From: Massilia norwichensis
Lineage (GTDB): Bacteria; Pseudomonadota; Gammaproteobacteria; Burkholderiales; Burkholderiaceae_D
NCBI RefSeq assembly: GCF_024753245.1
Contig: NZ_JANUGX010000025.1
Coordinates: 1 to 64,000 of the forward strand
Length of the DNA: 64,000 nt
Reading direction: 5' to 3'
Part shown: piece by piece, positions 1-8,620 of the stretch
Position numbering within the stretch: the first letter of the stretch is position 1
Layout: every line of letters starts with the position of its first letter
The notes under the pieces: model-generated
Told to the model about the DNA's origin: nothing
Seen by the model: only the letters and a program-made list of their open reading frames with translations
Databases searched by the model: none
Position numbers and translations under genes: made by a program

Positions 1-73
1 TTCTTTCACACAATTCGGGTATGGGATGCGGTAGAATCGCTGCGCCTTTTTGTCCAATCTCATAGGAGTTGTC

Positions 74-475
74 GTGAAATCTGCGGTCATCCGTCAAGTC
101 AAGAGCATGGCCATGTCGTGCGACCGGGTCGGTAATCTGTTGTTGGCGAAGTTTTCGGCGCACGGTGCGAATGATGCCCTGTTTGTCATCCCGGCCTCGA
201 TCGTGTTCTTCCTGTTGAAGAACCTGCCGCCCAACCAGGATCCCACCCTGCAGCCGCCGCCACCGGGACCGCAAATCACGCAATGGGATTGGGACCATCC
301 GAACATTCCGCGCGCGTTCACGGTCAACTGCAAGGTCCTGCCGGGCAGGATCAGCATGACCTTCAACCTCGACGTCAAGCCGGACCTGACCCTGGTCCTC
401 GACCGCAGCAACGTCGAACTGATGCGCCAGATCCTGATCGCGTACAGCAAGGACCTGATCGACCTCGACGCATGA
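74..475 (+). CDS. hypothetical protein, first gene of hydrolase operon
   Basis: A protein of 133 residues that I do not recognise. The GTG start at 74 is chosen because AGGAG lies at 64-68, five bases upstream; an in-frame TTG at 50 has no such signal. The N-terminal half is basic and mixed, a hydrophobic stretch (ALFVIPASIVFFLL) follows, then a proline-rich segment (about residues 53-65) and a C-terminal part that looks like a small soluble beta domain with LDVKPDLTLVLD. The next gene begins 11 bases after its stop with its own AGGAG, so the two are probably co-transcribed. Function unknown; it may be a partner of the carboxypeptidase downstream. Confidence 0.7.
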   Translation: MKSAVIRQVKSMAMSCDRVGNLLLAKFSAHGANDALFVIPASIVFFLLKNLPPNQDPTLQPPPPGPQITQWDWDHPNIPRAFTVNCKVLPGRISMTFNLDVKPDLTLVLDRSNVELMRQILIAYSKDLIDLDA

Positions 476-486
476 AAGGAGACACC

Positions 487-1611
487 ATGTCCATCAAGAT
501 CAGCCAGCTTTTCGACTCGGGTGCCATCGAGGTCGTCAGCGCAGAAAGCGCCCAGAAGATCGACCTGAACCTGCGCAAGGATTCGCACGCCGACATCCAC
601 CAGTGGTTCCACTTCCGCCTGCAGGGCGCACGCGGCCAGGCCTGCACCATCCGCTTCCTGAACGCCGGCCAGGCAACCTACCCGAAAGGCTTCGAGGGCT
701 ACCAGGCGGTCGCCAGCTACGACACCGAGAACTGGTTCCGCGTGCCGACCAGCTTCGACGGCCAGGTGATGACCATCAAGCACACGCCGGAACTCGACAG
801 CATCTACTACGCCTATTTCGAGCCCTACACCTGGGAGCGCCACCTGCGCCTGCTGGGCGAGGTCGCCGAGAACCCGGTCGCGCGCGTGCACGACATCGGC
901 ACCACGGTCGACGGCCGCGACATGAACCTGGTGGTGATCGGCAATCCGCAGGCCGAGAAGAAGATCTGGGTCATCGCCCGCCAGCACCCGGGCGAAACGA
1001 TGGCCGAATGGTTCGTCGAGGGCATGATGGATGCGCTGCTCGACAATTCGAACCCGGTATCGACCAAGCTGCTGCAGCGCGCCGCGTTCTACATCGTGCC
1101 GAACATGAACCCGGACGGCTCGGTGCGCGGCAACCTGCGCACCAACGCGGCCGGCGCCAACCTGAACCGCGAATGGATGACCCCGTCGCTCGAGCGCAGC
1201 CCGGAAGTCCTGTGCGTGAAGCGCAAGATCGAGGAAACCGGCGTCGACATGTTCTTCGACATCCACGGCGACGAAGCGCTGCCCTACAACTTCGTGGCCG
1301 GCAGCGAGATGCTGACCGACTTCACGCCGGAGCGCCTGGCTGCCCAGAACGCCTTCATCGAGCGCTACATGGCATCCAGCCCGGACTTCCAGAACGTCTA
1401 CGGCTATGCGGCCTCGAAGTACAACGAAGAGCTGCTGACGCTGGCGTCGAAGTACATCGGCCACACCTATAAATGCCTGTCGCTGACGCTGGAAATGCCG
1501 TTCAAGGACAACGCCAACCTGCCCGACGCCCACGTCGGCTGGAACGGCGCCCGTTCCGCGGCGCTGGGTGCGGCGATGCTGCAGCCGATCCTGCTGTCGC
1601 TGGACGACTGA
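487..1611 (+). CDS. M14-family zinc carboxypeptidase (cytosolic CCP-like)
   Basis: A 374-residue zinc metallocarboxypeptidase. Metal and catalytic residues are visible in order: HPGE (His167 and Glu170), Arg/Asn substrate-binding motif in NPDGSVRGNLRTN, the third zinc ligand in DIHGDE (His260) and the general-base Glu336 in LTLEMPF. There is no signal peptide. The N-terminal about 130 residues form the beta-sandwich-like extension typical of bacterial relatives of eukaryotic cytosolic (Nna1-like) carboxypeptidases, which trim acidic C-terminal residues; the bacterial substrate is not known. The start has AAAGGAG eight bases upstream. It is followed at 16 bases by the CYTH gene in the same direction. 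Confidence 0.9.
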   Translation: MSIKISQLFDSGAIEVVSAESAQKIDLNLRKDSHADIHQWFHFRLQGARGQACTIRFLNAGQATYPKGFEGYQAVASYDTENWFRVPTSFDGQVMTIKHTPELDSIYYAYFEPYTWERHLRLLGEVAENPVARVHDIGTTVDGRDMNLVVIGNPQAEKKIWVIARQHPGETMAEWFVEGMMDALLDNSNPVSTKLLQRAAFYIVPNMNPDGSVRGNLRTNAAGANLNREWMTPSLERSPEVLCVKRKIEETGVDMFFDIHGDEALPYNFVAGSEMLTDFTPERLAAQNAFIERYMASSPDFQNVYGYAASKYNEELLTLASKYIGHTYKCLSLTLEMPFKDNANLPDAHVGWNGARSAALGAAMLQPILLSLDD

Positions 1612-1627
1612 GACGAGGGGGAGAAAC

Positions 1628-2104
1628 ATGGGCGTCGAAATCGAACGGAAGTTTCTCCCCAGCGGCGACGGCTGGCGCGGGCTCGGCCAGCCGACCCTGA
1701 TGCGCCAGGGCTACCTGACGTCCGACCCGGTGCGCACCGTGCGCGTGCGCATCGAGGGCGAGCGTGCCGTCATCACCATCAAGAGCAAGAGCACGGGCGC
1801 CACCCGCGGCGAGTGGGAATACGAGATTCCCGTGCCGGACGCGGCCGAACTGCTGGACCGCCTGTGCGAACAGCCGCTGGTCGAGAAGGTCCGCCACCGC
1901 ATCGATCACCAGGGCCACACCTGGGAAGTCGACGAGTTCCAGGGCGAGAACGCCGGCCTGGTGGTGGCCGAGATCGAACTCGGCAGCGAAGACGAAGCCT
2001 TCGAGAAGCCCGACTGGATCGGCCAGGAAGTGACGGGCGATCCGCGCTACTACAATTCCAGCCTGATCCGGCTGCCGTACTCCAAGTGGAAAGACCAGGC
2101 ATGA
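1628..2104 (+). CDS. CYTH domain protein (inorganic triphosphatase-like)
   Basis: A 158-residue single-domain CYTH protein. The signature ExExK is at the extreme N-terminus (MGVEIERKF, Glu4, Glu6, Lys8), and the tunnel residues RVRIEGERAVITIKSKS and a late acidic EIELGSEDE stretch follow as in the family. Bacterial CYTH proteins hydrolyse tripolyphosphate or related triphosphates with a divalent metal; some relatives are thiamine triphosphatases. The exact substrate cannot be read from sequence. Its stop overlaps the start of the serine hydrolase gene by four bases (ATGA), indicating translational coupling. Confidence 0.88.
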   Translation: MGVEIERKFLPSGDGWRGLGQPTLMRQGYLTSDPVRTVRVRIEGERAVITIKSKSTGATRGEWEYEIPVPDAAELLDRLCEQPLVEKVRHRIDHQGHTWEVDEFQGENAGLVVAEIELGSEDEAFEKPDWIGQEVTGDPRYYNSSLIRLPYSKWKDQA

Positions 2105-3249
2105 CACGTATCGCTCGCCGTACCGTTCTCGCACTCGCCTTATCGCTTCCCCTGGCCGCATTGGCCGCAGCTTCCGCCAAAACCTATTTCCCGCCTGCCG
2201 GTTCCTGGGAACACAAGAACCCGGCAGCGCTGGGCCTTGACCCCGCCAAACTGGCCGAAGCCATCGCCTACGCCAGTTCGCACGAAACCGAGCGCGCCAA
2301 GGATTTCTCGGACCAGCAGCAGACCTTCGGCCAGCCGCTCGGCTCGCTGCCGACGAAGCGCGCCGCGACCAATGGCGTGGTGATCTACAAGGGTTATGTG
2401 GTGGCGGAGTTCGGCGACACGCACTTCGTCGATCCCACCTATTCGGTGGCCAAGAGCATGCTGTCGACGGTGGCGGGCGTGGCGGTGCGCGACGGCAAGA
2501 TCCCCGACCTGAACCAGCCCGTGGTCCAGCTCGTGCAGGACGGCGGCTACGCGTCGCCGCACAACGCCGCCATCACCTGGAAGCACCACCTGCAGCAGGA
2601 ATCCGAGTGGGAAGGCAGCATGTGGGGCAAGAATGCCGATTTCATCGGCCGCGAAGCCTTCGGCGCCGGCGAGCGCAAGCCGCGCCAGACCGGCGCGCCG
2701 GGGACATATTACGAATACAACGATGCGCGCATCAACCGCTTCGCGCTGTCGCTGCTGCGTGTGTTCGGCAAGCCGGTGCCCGAGGTCTTTCAACAGGAAG
2801 TGATGGACCCGATCGGCGCCTCGAACACCTGGAAATGGGTGCCGTACACCAACAGCTACGTCGACATCAACGGCAAGCTCATGCCTTCGGTCAGCGGCGG
2901 CACGCGCTGGGGCGGCGGCATGTGGATCAACTCTTGGGACATGGCCCGCTTCGGCTACCTGTGGCTGCGGGGTGGTGCCTGGAACGGCCGCCAGATCCTG
3001 CCGCCGGATTACGTGAAGGCAGCGCTGAGCCCGAGCGAACACGGGCCGGACTACGGCTACCTGTGGTGGCTCAACACCAAGGGCAAGAACCTGCCGGGAC
3101 TGCCGGCCACCGCCTACGCCGCGTTGGGCGCGGGCAGCAACGACATCGTGGTCTCGCCCGAGCACGACCTGGTGATCGTGTGGCGCTGGCATGCCGGCAA
3201 TACCGCCGAGTTTGCCAAGCGCGTGATCGCCGCCATCAAGCAAAAGTAA
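2101..3249 (+). CDS. secreted serine hydrolase, beta-lactamase/DD-peptidase fold
   Basis: A 382-residue class C beta-lactamase-like serine hydrolase. A signal peptide (about residues 1-26, ending ALAAASA) directs export. The nucleophile motif SVAK (Ser115, Lys118) and the tyrosine motif EYNDARIN (Tyr206) are present; the third, KTG-type motif appears replaced by a region around GAGSN near the C-terminus, as in the 6-aminohexanoate hydrolase / esterase branch. Likely an esterase, amidase or peptidase in the periplasm rather than a resistance enzyme. The start overlaps the CYTH stop (ATGA). Last gene of the operon; a paired repeat follows. Confidence 0.87.
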   Translation: MTRIARRTVLALALSLPLAALAAASAKTYFPPAGSWEHKNPAALGLDPAKLAEAIAYASSHETERAKDFSDQQQTFGQPLGSLPTKRAATNGVVIYKGYVVAEFGDTHFVDPTYSVAKSMLSTVAGVAVRDGKIPDLNQPVVQLVQDGGYASPHNAAITWKHHLQQESEWEGSMWGKNADFIGREAFGAGERKPRQTGAPGTYYEYNDARINRFALSLLRVFGKPVPEVFQQEVMDPIGASNTWKWVPYTNSYVDINGKLMPSVSGGTRWGGGMWINSWDMARFGYLWLRGGAWNGRQILPPDYVKAALSPSEHGPDYGYLWWLNTKGKNLPGLPATAYAALGAGSNDIVVSPEHDLVIVWRWHAGNTAEFAKRVIAAIKQK

Positions 3250-3368
3250 GGTAGATTGGCGGGCGTGATCCTCAGCGAGAGGTGCCCGCCATGCCAGACC
3301 CGTTTCCGACCTTCGGCCCCGATGCCTTCGGTGCCGATCCCGAATCCCGCGCGGCGGTCGCACATTAC

Positions 3369-3449
3369 CGTCATTCCCGCGAAAGCGGGAATCCATGCTG
3401 AGGCACTGATGACGCGACGCATGGATCCCCGCCTGCGCGGGGATGACGA
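3369..3449. repeat. REPIN-like paired inverted repeat, family A copy 1
   Basis: Two GC-rich hairpin arms face each other across about 22 bases. Left arm at 3369-3397 contains TCATTCCCGCGAAAGCGGGA; right arm at 3420-3449 reads ATGGATCCCCGCCTGCGCGG and on. Each arm is itself an imperfect palindrome and the arms are near reverse complements. The element fills the gap between two convergent genes. The same left arm recurs at 57181, and a diverged relative at 16855. Confidence 0.8.
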
Positions 3450-3454
3450 TAAGC

Positions 3455-3874
3455 CTATTCTTCCAGTTCCGCCACCTGCTCCAACCAGCGCGCCACGACC
3501 GCCAGCTCCGCATCCGAAAACCCGCGCGTGATGCGCTCGTTCAGCCCGGCCAGCGCCAGGCGCGCACCGCTTGCCGCCTGCTCGCCGGCGGGCGTCGCGC
3601 GCAGTCGCGTCAGCCTGGCATCCATCTCGTCGGCGAAGCGCTCGACCAGGCCCGCCGCCTGCATGCGCTTGGATAAATTGGTGACGGCCGCCGGCGAGGC
3701 CTTCAGCTCGGCGGCGATCTCGCCGATGGTGGCGCTGCCGCGCGAGGCCAGCAGGAACAGCACGCCGGCCTGGGCCGAGCTGATGCCGTCCCATCCGTGC
3801 GGGTGGTTCTCGACCCAGCGCTGCAGGATGCGCTGGGCGCGGTTCAGCAGGAAGACGAAGCGCGGCTGCTTCAT
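3455..3874 (-). CDS. MarR-family transcriptional regulator
   Basis: A 139-residue winged helix-turn-helix protein. The HTH core is visible in SATIGEIAAELKASPAAVTN followed by LSKRMQAAGLVERFADEMDARLT, a typical MarR recognition helix and beta-wing, flanked by N- and C-terminal dimerisation helices. The start overlaps the stop of the alpha/beta hydrolase gene by four bases (ATGA), so the two form an operon transcribed leftward. A 20 bp palindrome directly upstream of the operon at 4743-4762 is the obvious candidate operator, implying autorepression relieved by a ligand, possibly related to the hydrolase substrate. Confidence 0.9.
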   Translation of the reverse strand: MKQPRFVFLLNRAQRILQRWVENHPHGWDGISSAQAGVLFLLASRGSATIGEIAAELKASPAAVTNLSKRMQAAGLVERFADEMDARLTRLRATPAGEQAASGARLALAGLNERITRGFSDAELAVVARWLEQVAELEE

Positions 3875-4731
3875 GCCGCGCGCTCCAGCAGCCAGTCGCC
3901 GATCTGCGGCCACAGCACGGCGGCGCAGCGCTTGCGGAAGAATCCCATGTGGCCGATCGCCGGCACTCCAGCATCCTTCGGTGCGATCTGCCGGCGCTCG
4001 ACGCGGGCGTTGGCCAGCGGCGCCACCAGCATGCCGATTGCGTCCGGATTGGCCCAGGGATCGTCGTCGAAGCCCAACACCAGCAGCGGCAGGCGCTGGC
4101 GCCGCATGCGGCGCTCGGCATGCATGGTCGGGTCGTCGAAGAAGTAGCGCGGCCGGCTGGTCCAGCGGCTCCACTGGCGCATTACCGAGGCCGGCAGGTC
4201 TTCGCCGAGGCCGATGCGGCGTCCCGGCATGTAGCCGAACAGGGCGCACAGCAGCGGCGTGAGGACCCGCATCACGAAGCGCACGCGCAGCCGTTCGCGC
4301 CTGCCCTGGATCAGCCGGCTGGTGCCGGCGTGGGACGCCACCAGCACCGCCGCGCGCAGGCGTTCGCTGTCCTCGGACAGGGCGATCGCGTGGCCGCCCA
4401 CGCTGTGGCCGACGGCCAGCAGGGGCAGTGCGGGAAAGCGTTCGGCGGCCCAGCGCGTGACGGCGCCGACGTCCTCGTTCATCCAGTCGGCCATCGTGAC
4501 CGTGCAGGCATGCAGGCTGGCGCCGCGCGAGGCGCCGGTGCCGCGGTAGTCGTAGGTCAGCACGTGCAGGCCGAGTCCCGCCAGCCAGCGCGCGAAGTGT
4601 TCGTAATAACCCTGGGTGACGGCGGTGGCCGGATGCAGCAGCACCAGCGCGCGCGCCTCTGCCGCCGGGAACAGCCGCGCCGCGATGCTGCCGCCGTCGG
4701 CCGTGGTGATGGAGACCGCTTCGTTGTCCAT
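3871..4731 (-). CDS. alpha/beta hydrolase
   Basis: A 286-residue alpha/beta-hydrolase, probably cytoplasmic since no signal peptide is seen. The oxyanion HP element (LLHPATA), the nucleophile elbow GHSVGG, a candidate acid in GFDDDPWANPD and the catalytic histidine in IGHMGFF are in the expected order. The YDYRGTGAS motif is typical of the family. Members act as esterases, lipases or thioesterases; the substrate is not predictable. GAGGG precedes the ATG. It is first in an operon with the MarR regulator, suggesting induction by a compound it degrades. Confidence 0.88.
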   Translation of the reverse strand: MDNEAVSITTADGGSIAARLFPAAEARALVLLHPATAVTQGYYEHFARWLAGLGLHVLTYDYRGTGASRGASLHACTVTMADWMNEDVGAVTRWAAERFPALPLLAVGHSVGGHAIALSEDSERLRAAVLVASHAGTSRLIQGRRERLRVRFVMRVLTPLLCALFGYMPGRRIGLGEDLPASVMRQWSRWTSRPRYFFDDPTMHAERRMRRQRLPLLVLGFDDDPWANPDAIGMLVAPLANARVERRQIAPKDAGVPAIGHMGFFRKRCAAVLWPQIGDWLLERAA

Positions 4732-4742
4732 GCCGCCCTCGA

Positions 4743-4762
4743 TTCGTTAACGTGTTAACGAA
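4743..4762 (-). promoter_or_regulatory. candidate MarR operator (perfect palindrome)
   Basis: TTCGTTAAC-GT-GTTAACGAA: nine-base arms with a two-base centre and no mismatch, 11 bases upstream of the ATG of the hydrolase-marR operon and just upstream of its ribosome binding site. Position and symmetry fit a MarR dimer site for autoregulation. Assignment to this regulator is inferred from adjacency. Confidence 0.65.
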
Positions 4763-4792
4763 AATGTAGCAGCGGTGTGCGCAAGGTGCAAG

Positions 4793-4820
4793 AAAAAAAA
4801 GCCCGGACAATGCCGGGCTT
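4793..4820 (-). terminator. rho-independent terminator of the DUF2863 gene
   Basis: On the minus strand GCCCGGCATTGTCCGGGC forms a hairpin followed by eight T residues. It begins about 20 bases after the stop of the DUF2863 gene. Confidence 0.85.
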
Positions 4821-4840
4821 CGTGTGCAGGGAAACGAGAC

Positions 4841-6094
4841 TCAGTGGAAGTGCTCGTTGCCCGCCGGCGTATCTTCCGGCATCTCGGCATGTACCAGTTC
4901 GCCGCTCGGGTCGGCGAACAGCGGGGCGCCGCAGTCGTCGCAGTATTCCGCGACATAGCGTTCGGCGATGCGCTTGACGTGGGCGATGCCCATCTCGTTC
5001 AGGTGCTTGACGATGTCGTCCATCGGCGACAGCGGACGGGCGCCGTGTACCGGGCCTTCCATCGGCGTGCCATCCTCGTCTTCCTGGCCGTACAGCGGCC
5101 AGACGATGCCGTACACCACTTCCGCGGACTGGCGCAGCGTGAAGCCGACACGGTATTCGTCGACCTGGCTGTCGTTGATCTCGTCGCCGAAGCCGGCGAT
5201 CACGGCGCGCAGGTCGCCCGGCTCGACGCCCAGCGTGTAGGTCAGGTAGTGCACGGCGGCGCGCACCGACACCGGGCGGATCAGCTTGTCCGCCTCGCGG
5301 CAGGCCACGTAATAGGCTTCCGGCAGCAGCAGTTCGGTGCCGCAGCCCGGCAGCAGGCGCGCGATGCTGGGGCCGGCCTGGGCGCGCCATTGCTCGAGCG
5401 CGGCCTCGCGTACGGCTTCGAAGTTGACGTGGTGCTGCGGTTCCTGCCAGCGGAACAGCGGCGCGCCGACCGGGGCGATCACGGCCACCAGCAGGTAGCG
5501 GGTATCGGCCAGGAACTGCGAGGCGTCCGGGCCCGGCGCGGCCGGCTTCAGGCCGCCGCTGCCCTTGTGCGCGGCCTGGGCCAGCTTGTGGGTCAGGCCA
5601 TAGGTTTCGGCGTGGGTGCGCGGCAGCTGGTCGAGCGAATACAGGGTCGGCGCCATCGCCATGCGGGCGCCGTCGGCCAGCAGGTGGGCCGAGAAGTGGG
5701 CCGACAGCGTGCTGACGACCTCGTTCGGGACGGTGCCGGAAGCGATCGAGAAGCGGGTCCAGGCCAGCACCGGCGCGGCCACCAGCAGGGCCTGCCAGGT
5801 GACGTCGGCGCCGTCGGCACCCTGCTCGGTCATGGTCGAGGATTCGCTGACGGCTTCGACGCCATCCATCAGCACGTCGTAGACGGCGAGGTCGCCCTTG
5901 AACAGGACGTTCAAGGCGGCGTCGATGCTGTCCTGGTGGTTGGTCTTCAGCAGCTTCTGCAGCTGCGAGTCGAGATTGCGCTCCCAGGTCCGTTCTTCAA
6001 CGCGGCTGGCGGCCTGCACGATGGCTTGGCTGATGCTGACTAGACGCTGGCTTTCTGCCGATAGTTTGGGTGAGTCTTTGGAGGAGCGACGCAT
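4841..6094 (-). CDS. DUF2863 family protein
   Basis: A 417-residue cytosolic protein of the DUF2863 family, which is common in Burkholderiales and has no assigned function. Seen features: a charged, helical N-terminus (MRRSSKDSPKLSAESQ), a central alanine-rich region, and a C-terminal segment EYCDDCGAPLFADPSGE with a CxxC pair that could bind a metal. The start at 6094 is preferred; an upstream in-frame start would add residues without family resemblance. The gene is monocistronic between its own terminator and the divergent iron-uptake promoter. Confidence 0.82.
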   Translation of the reverse strand: MRRSSKDSPKLSAESQRLVSISQAIVQAASRVEERTWERNLDSQLQKLLKTNHQDSIDAALNVLFKGDLAVYDVLMDGVEAVSESSTMTEQGADGADVTWQALLVAAPVLAWTRFSIASGTVPNEVVSTLSAHFSAHLLADGARMAMAPTLYSLDQLPRTHAETYGLTHKLAQAAHKGSGGLKPAAPGPDASQFLADTRYLLVAVIAPVGAPLFRWQEPQHHVNFEAVREAALEQWRAQAGPSIARLLPGCGTELLLPEAYYVACREADKLIRPVSVRAAVHYLTYTLGVEPGDLRAVIAGFGDEINDSQVDEYRVGFTLRQSAEVVYGIVWPLYGQEDEDGTPMEGPVHGARPLSPMDDIVKHLNEMGIAHVKRIAERYVAEYCDDCGAPLFADPSGELVHAEMPEDTPAGNEHFH

Positions 6095-6238
6095 AGTAGT
6101 TGATTGAATGTGGAACGATGGCCCAAGGGACCATGATAAACCCTTATCCACGGTATTGTAGTTGATTCGGCCACATGCCTGTGACGCATGGCAAGTCGGG
6201 GCAAGCGCGCGCTTGCTAAAAAGCTCAACAGGAATCAT

Positions 6239-6257
6239 AATGCGAATCGTTCTCATT
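6239..6257 (+). promoter_or_regulatory. Fur box upstream of siderophore receptor
   Basis: AATGCGAATCGTTCTCATT is a 19 bp imperfect palindrome that fits the Fur consensus of interleaved GATAAT-type hexamers. It lies 22 bases upstream of the receptor ATG, where bound Fe-Fur would block transcription in iron-replete cells. Confidence 0.75.
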
Positions 6258-6279
6258 ATCTTTTCTGCTGTCCGACCCC

Positions 6280-8610
6280 ATGACGAATAACAACAAACAG
6301 CAAGCATCCTTCATCAAGAGCCGCAAGCACGCCCCGCAGTCCCCCGCGATGCGTCCGGCGCCGGCGCTGGCGCTGACGATGCTGGCCACCCTCGTCATGC
6401 CGGCCGCCCACGCGGCCCCGGACAACATCATCGACCAGAGCATCCCGACCGTGCAGGTGTCGGGCGCAAGTGCCCCGGTCGGCCCGGTCTCGAACAACGA
6501 CAAGTTCACCGCACCGCTGCTGGACACCCCGAAGTCGGTGACCGTGGTGACCGCCGATACGATCGCCCAGACCGGCGCGGTGTCGCTGACGGATGCGCTG
6601 CGCACCGTGCCGGGCATTACCATCGGCGCGGGCGAGGGCGGCAACCCGGTCGGCGACAATCTCTTCATCCGTGGTTACAACGCCCAGACCGATACCTATA
6701 TCGACGGCATCCGCGACGCCGGTTCGCAGTCGCGCGAGATCTTCAACCTCGAGCAGGTCGAAGTGGTGAAGGGCCCGAACTCGGCCTACGGCGGCCGTTC
6801 CTCGGCCGGCGGCGGCGTCAACCTGGTCAGCAAGAGCGCCCAGGCCTACGACTTCAACCAGGCCTCGGTCGGTATCGGCAGCGACAAGTACAAGCGCATC
6901 ACCGGCGATGTGAACCGCAATATCGGCAGCAACAGCGCCTTCCGCCTGAACGTGATGGCGCACGAGAACGACGTCGCCGGCCGCAAGGTGGTGGGTGGCA
7001 ATCGCTGGGGCGTGGCGCCGACCGTGACCTTCGGCCTCACCGGCCCGGACCGCGCCATTATCAGCCTGTACCACCTGACGTCGCACGAGATCCCGGATAC
7101 CGGCATCCCTTTCAACAACCCGATCACGAGCGGCAAGGATCTGCCGAAGAACGGCAACGGCACCCCGTTCGCGGTCGACCGCGAGACCTTCTACGGCCTG
7201 GCCAACCGCGACTTCCGCGATACCAGGAGCGACGTCGGCACGATCGACCTGCGCCATGAATTCTCCTCGACGCCGGGTCACAGCTTAGCCCTGCGCAACG
7301 TGACCCGCTACGGCAAGTCGAACAACGACTACGTCTGGACCCAGCCCGACGATTCGAAGGGCAACACCGTCCTCTACGGCACCGTCTGGCGCCGCGCCAA
7401 CACGCGTGCCACCGAGACCCGCACCTTCGCCAACGTCACCAGCCTGAGCGGCGAACTGAGTACCTTCGGCCTGCAGCATACCTTCAATGCCGGCGTCGAA
7501 TTCGACCGCGAGACCACCGACCGCGGCAGCTACGTCTTCACCCCGGGTACCAACAACCCGCTGACCAACACCTTCACCTGCCCGACCTCGGGTGCGGCGA
7601 CGCTGTACAACTGCACCACCCTGGTCAATCCGAACCCCTACGATCCGTGGGTATACAGCCGTACGCTGTCGGGCGCGCTGACGCATGTGAACACCAGGAC
7701 CAAGGCTGTCTACGCCTTCGACACCATCGAGATCAACCCGCAATGGCTGCTGAACCTGGGCGTGCGCTGGGATGACTTCCAGACCACGCTGGACACGCTG
7801 CCGACCGCCACCACGGCCGCGGTGCGCGCCAGGGTCGACACCGACTTCGTCAGCAGCCAGGCCGGCCTGGTCTACAAGCCGAGCAAAAACGGCAGCATCT
7901 ACCTGTCCTGGGCCAGCTCGGCGACCCCGCCGGGCAACGACGGCGGCGACGGCCTCGATGGCTTGACCGTGGCGGTGCAGAACCTGCAGCCCCAGCGCAG
8001 CCGCAACATCGAGCTGGGCACCAAGTGGGACCTGCTGCCGGGCGGCCGCCTGTCCGTGACCGGCGCGCTGTTCAAGAGCACCATGAACAATGCCCGCGTG
8101 ACGGCACCGGACGGCACCACCCAGAACGTCGGCCGCAAGGAAGTCCAGGGCGTGGAGCTCGGCTTCTCGGGCAAGCTGTCCACTGCCTGGACCGTGTTCG
8201 GCGGCTACACCTGGCTGGACGCGGAAGTCGCGGACAACGGCTACGCCAACACCGGCACCACGGCCAACCCGGTCTGGTCGCCGTCGCCCTTCAACGGCAA
8301 CCGCTTCCCGACCACGCCGAAGAACAGCGCCTCGCTGTGGACCAGCTATGCCTTCACCAAGGCCTTCACCGCCGGCTTCGGCGTGAGCGCGATGTCGAAG
8401 GTCTACGCCAACGTCAACAACAACAAGTGGGTGCCGGGCTATGCCCGCTTCGATGCGATGGCCAGCTATGCCCTGAACCAGGACATCAGCCTGCAGCTGA
8501 ACCTGCAGAACCTGACCGACAAGCTGTACTTCGACAAGGTCTCCTCGCCGCACTACGCGGGCGTGGCGCCGGGCCGCTCGGCGACGCTGACGGCCAACTT
8601 CAAGTTCTAA
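6280..8610 (+). CDS. TonB-dependent siderophore receptor (Fiu/PiuA-like)
   Basis: A 776-residue outer-membrane receptor for ferric siderophores. A long signal region ends at AAHAAP (about residue 47); the plug domain carries DTPKSVTVVTADTI, VPGITIGAGEGG, LFIRGYNAQTDTYIDGIRD and VEVVKGPNSAYGG, all hallmarks of the siderophore class; the barrel ends in a terminal phenylalanine (TANFKF). Length agrees with Fiu and PiuA catecholate receptors. A Fur box precedes it and a PKHD hydroxylase follows ten bases after the stop, the same pairing as fiu-ybiX and piuA-piuC, so a catecholate-type ligand is the best guess. Confidence 0.92.
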   Translation: MTNNNKQQASFIKSRKHAPQSPAMRPAPALALTMLATLVMPAAHAAPDNIIDQSIPTVQVSGASAPVGPVSNNDKFTAPLLDTPKSVTVVTADTIAQTGAVSLTDALRTVPGITIGAGEGGNPVGDNLFIRGYNAQTDTYIDGIRDAGSQSREIFNLEQVEVVKGPNSAYGGRSSAGGGVNLVSKSAQAYDFNQASVGIGSDKYKRITGDVNRNIGSNSAFRLNVMAHENDVAGRKVVGGNRWGVAPTVTFGLTGPDRAIISLYHLTSHEIPDTGIPFNNPITSGKDLPKNGNGTPFAVDRETFYGLANRDFRDTRSDVGTIDLRHEFSSTPGHSLALRNVTRYGKSNNDYVWTQPDDSKGNTVLYGTVWRRANTRATETRTFANVTSLSGELSTFGLQHTFNAGVEFDRETTDRGSYVFTPGTNNPLTNTFTCPTSGAATLYNCTTLVNPNPYDPWVYSRTLSGALTHVNTRTKAVYAFDTIEINPQWLLNLGVRWDDFQTTLDTLPTATTAAVRARVDTDFVSSQAGLVYKPSKNGSIYLSWASSATPPGNDGGDGLDGLTVAVQNLQPQRSRNIELGTKWDLLPGGRLSVTGALFKSTMNNARVTAPDGTTQNVGRKEVQGVELGFSGKLSTAWTVFGGYTWLDAEVADNGYANTGTTANPVWSPSPFNGNRFPTTPKNSASLWTSYAFTKAFTAGFGVSAMSKVYANVNNNKWVPGYARFDAMASYALNQDISLQLNLQNLTDKLYFDKVSSPHYAGVAPGRSATLTANFKF

Positions 8611-8620
8611 GGCATTCCTC

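Noticed and set aside
94..1629. Long open frame on the minus strand opposite the M14 carboxypeptidase
   Set aside because: Arg/Val/Ala-rich translation without family motifs, opposite a gene with intact catalytic residues; a GC-rich shadow frame.
2101..3249. Beta-lactamase resistance gene controlled by the BlaI gene at 37635
   Set aside because: The genes are 34 kb apart, and the third motif of the serine hydrolase is not of beta-lactamase type.
3369..3449. Repeat resembling a CRISPR unit
   Set aside because: Only one pair of inverted arms, no array of regular spacers, no cas genes in the window.
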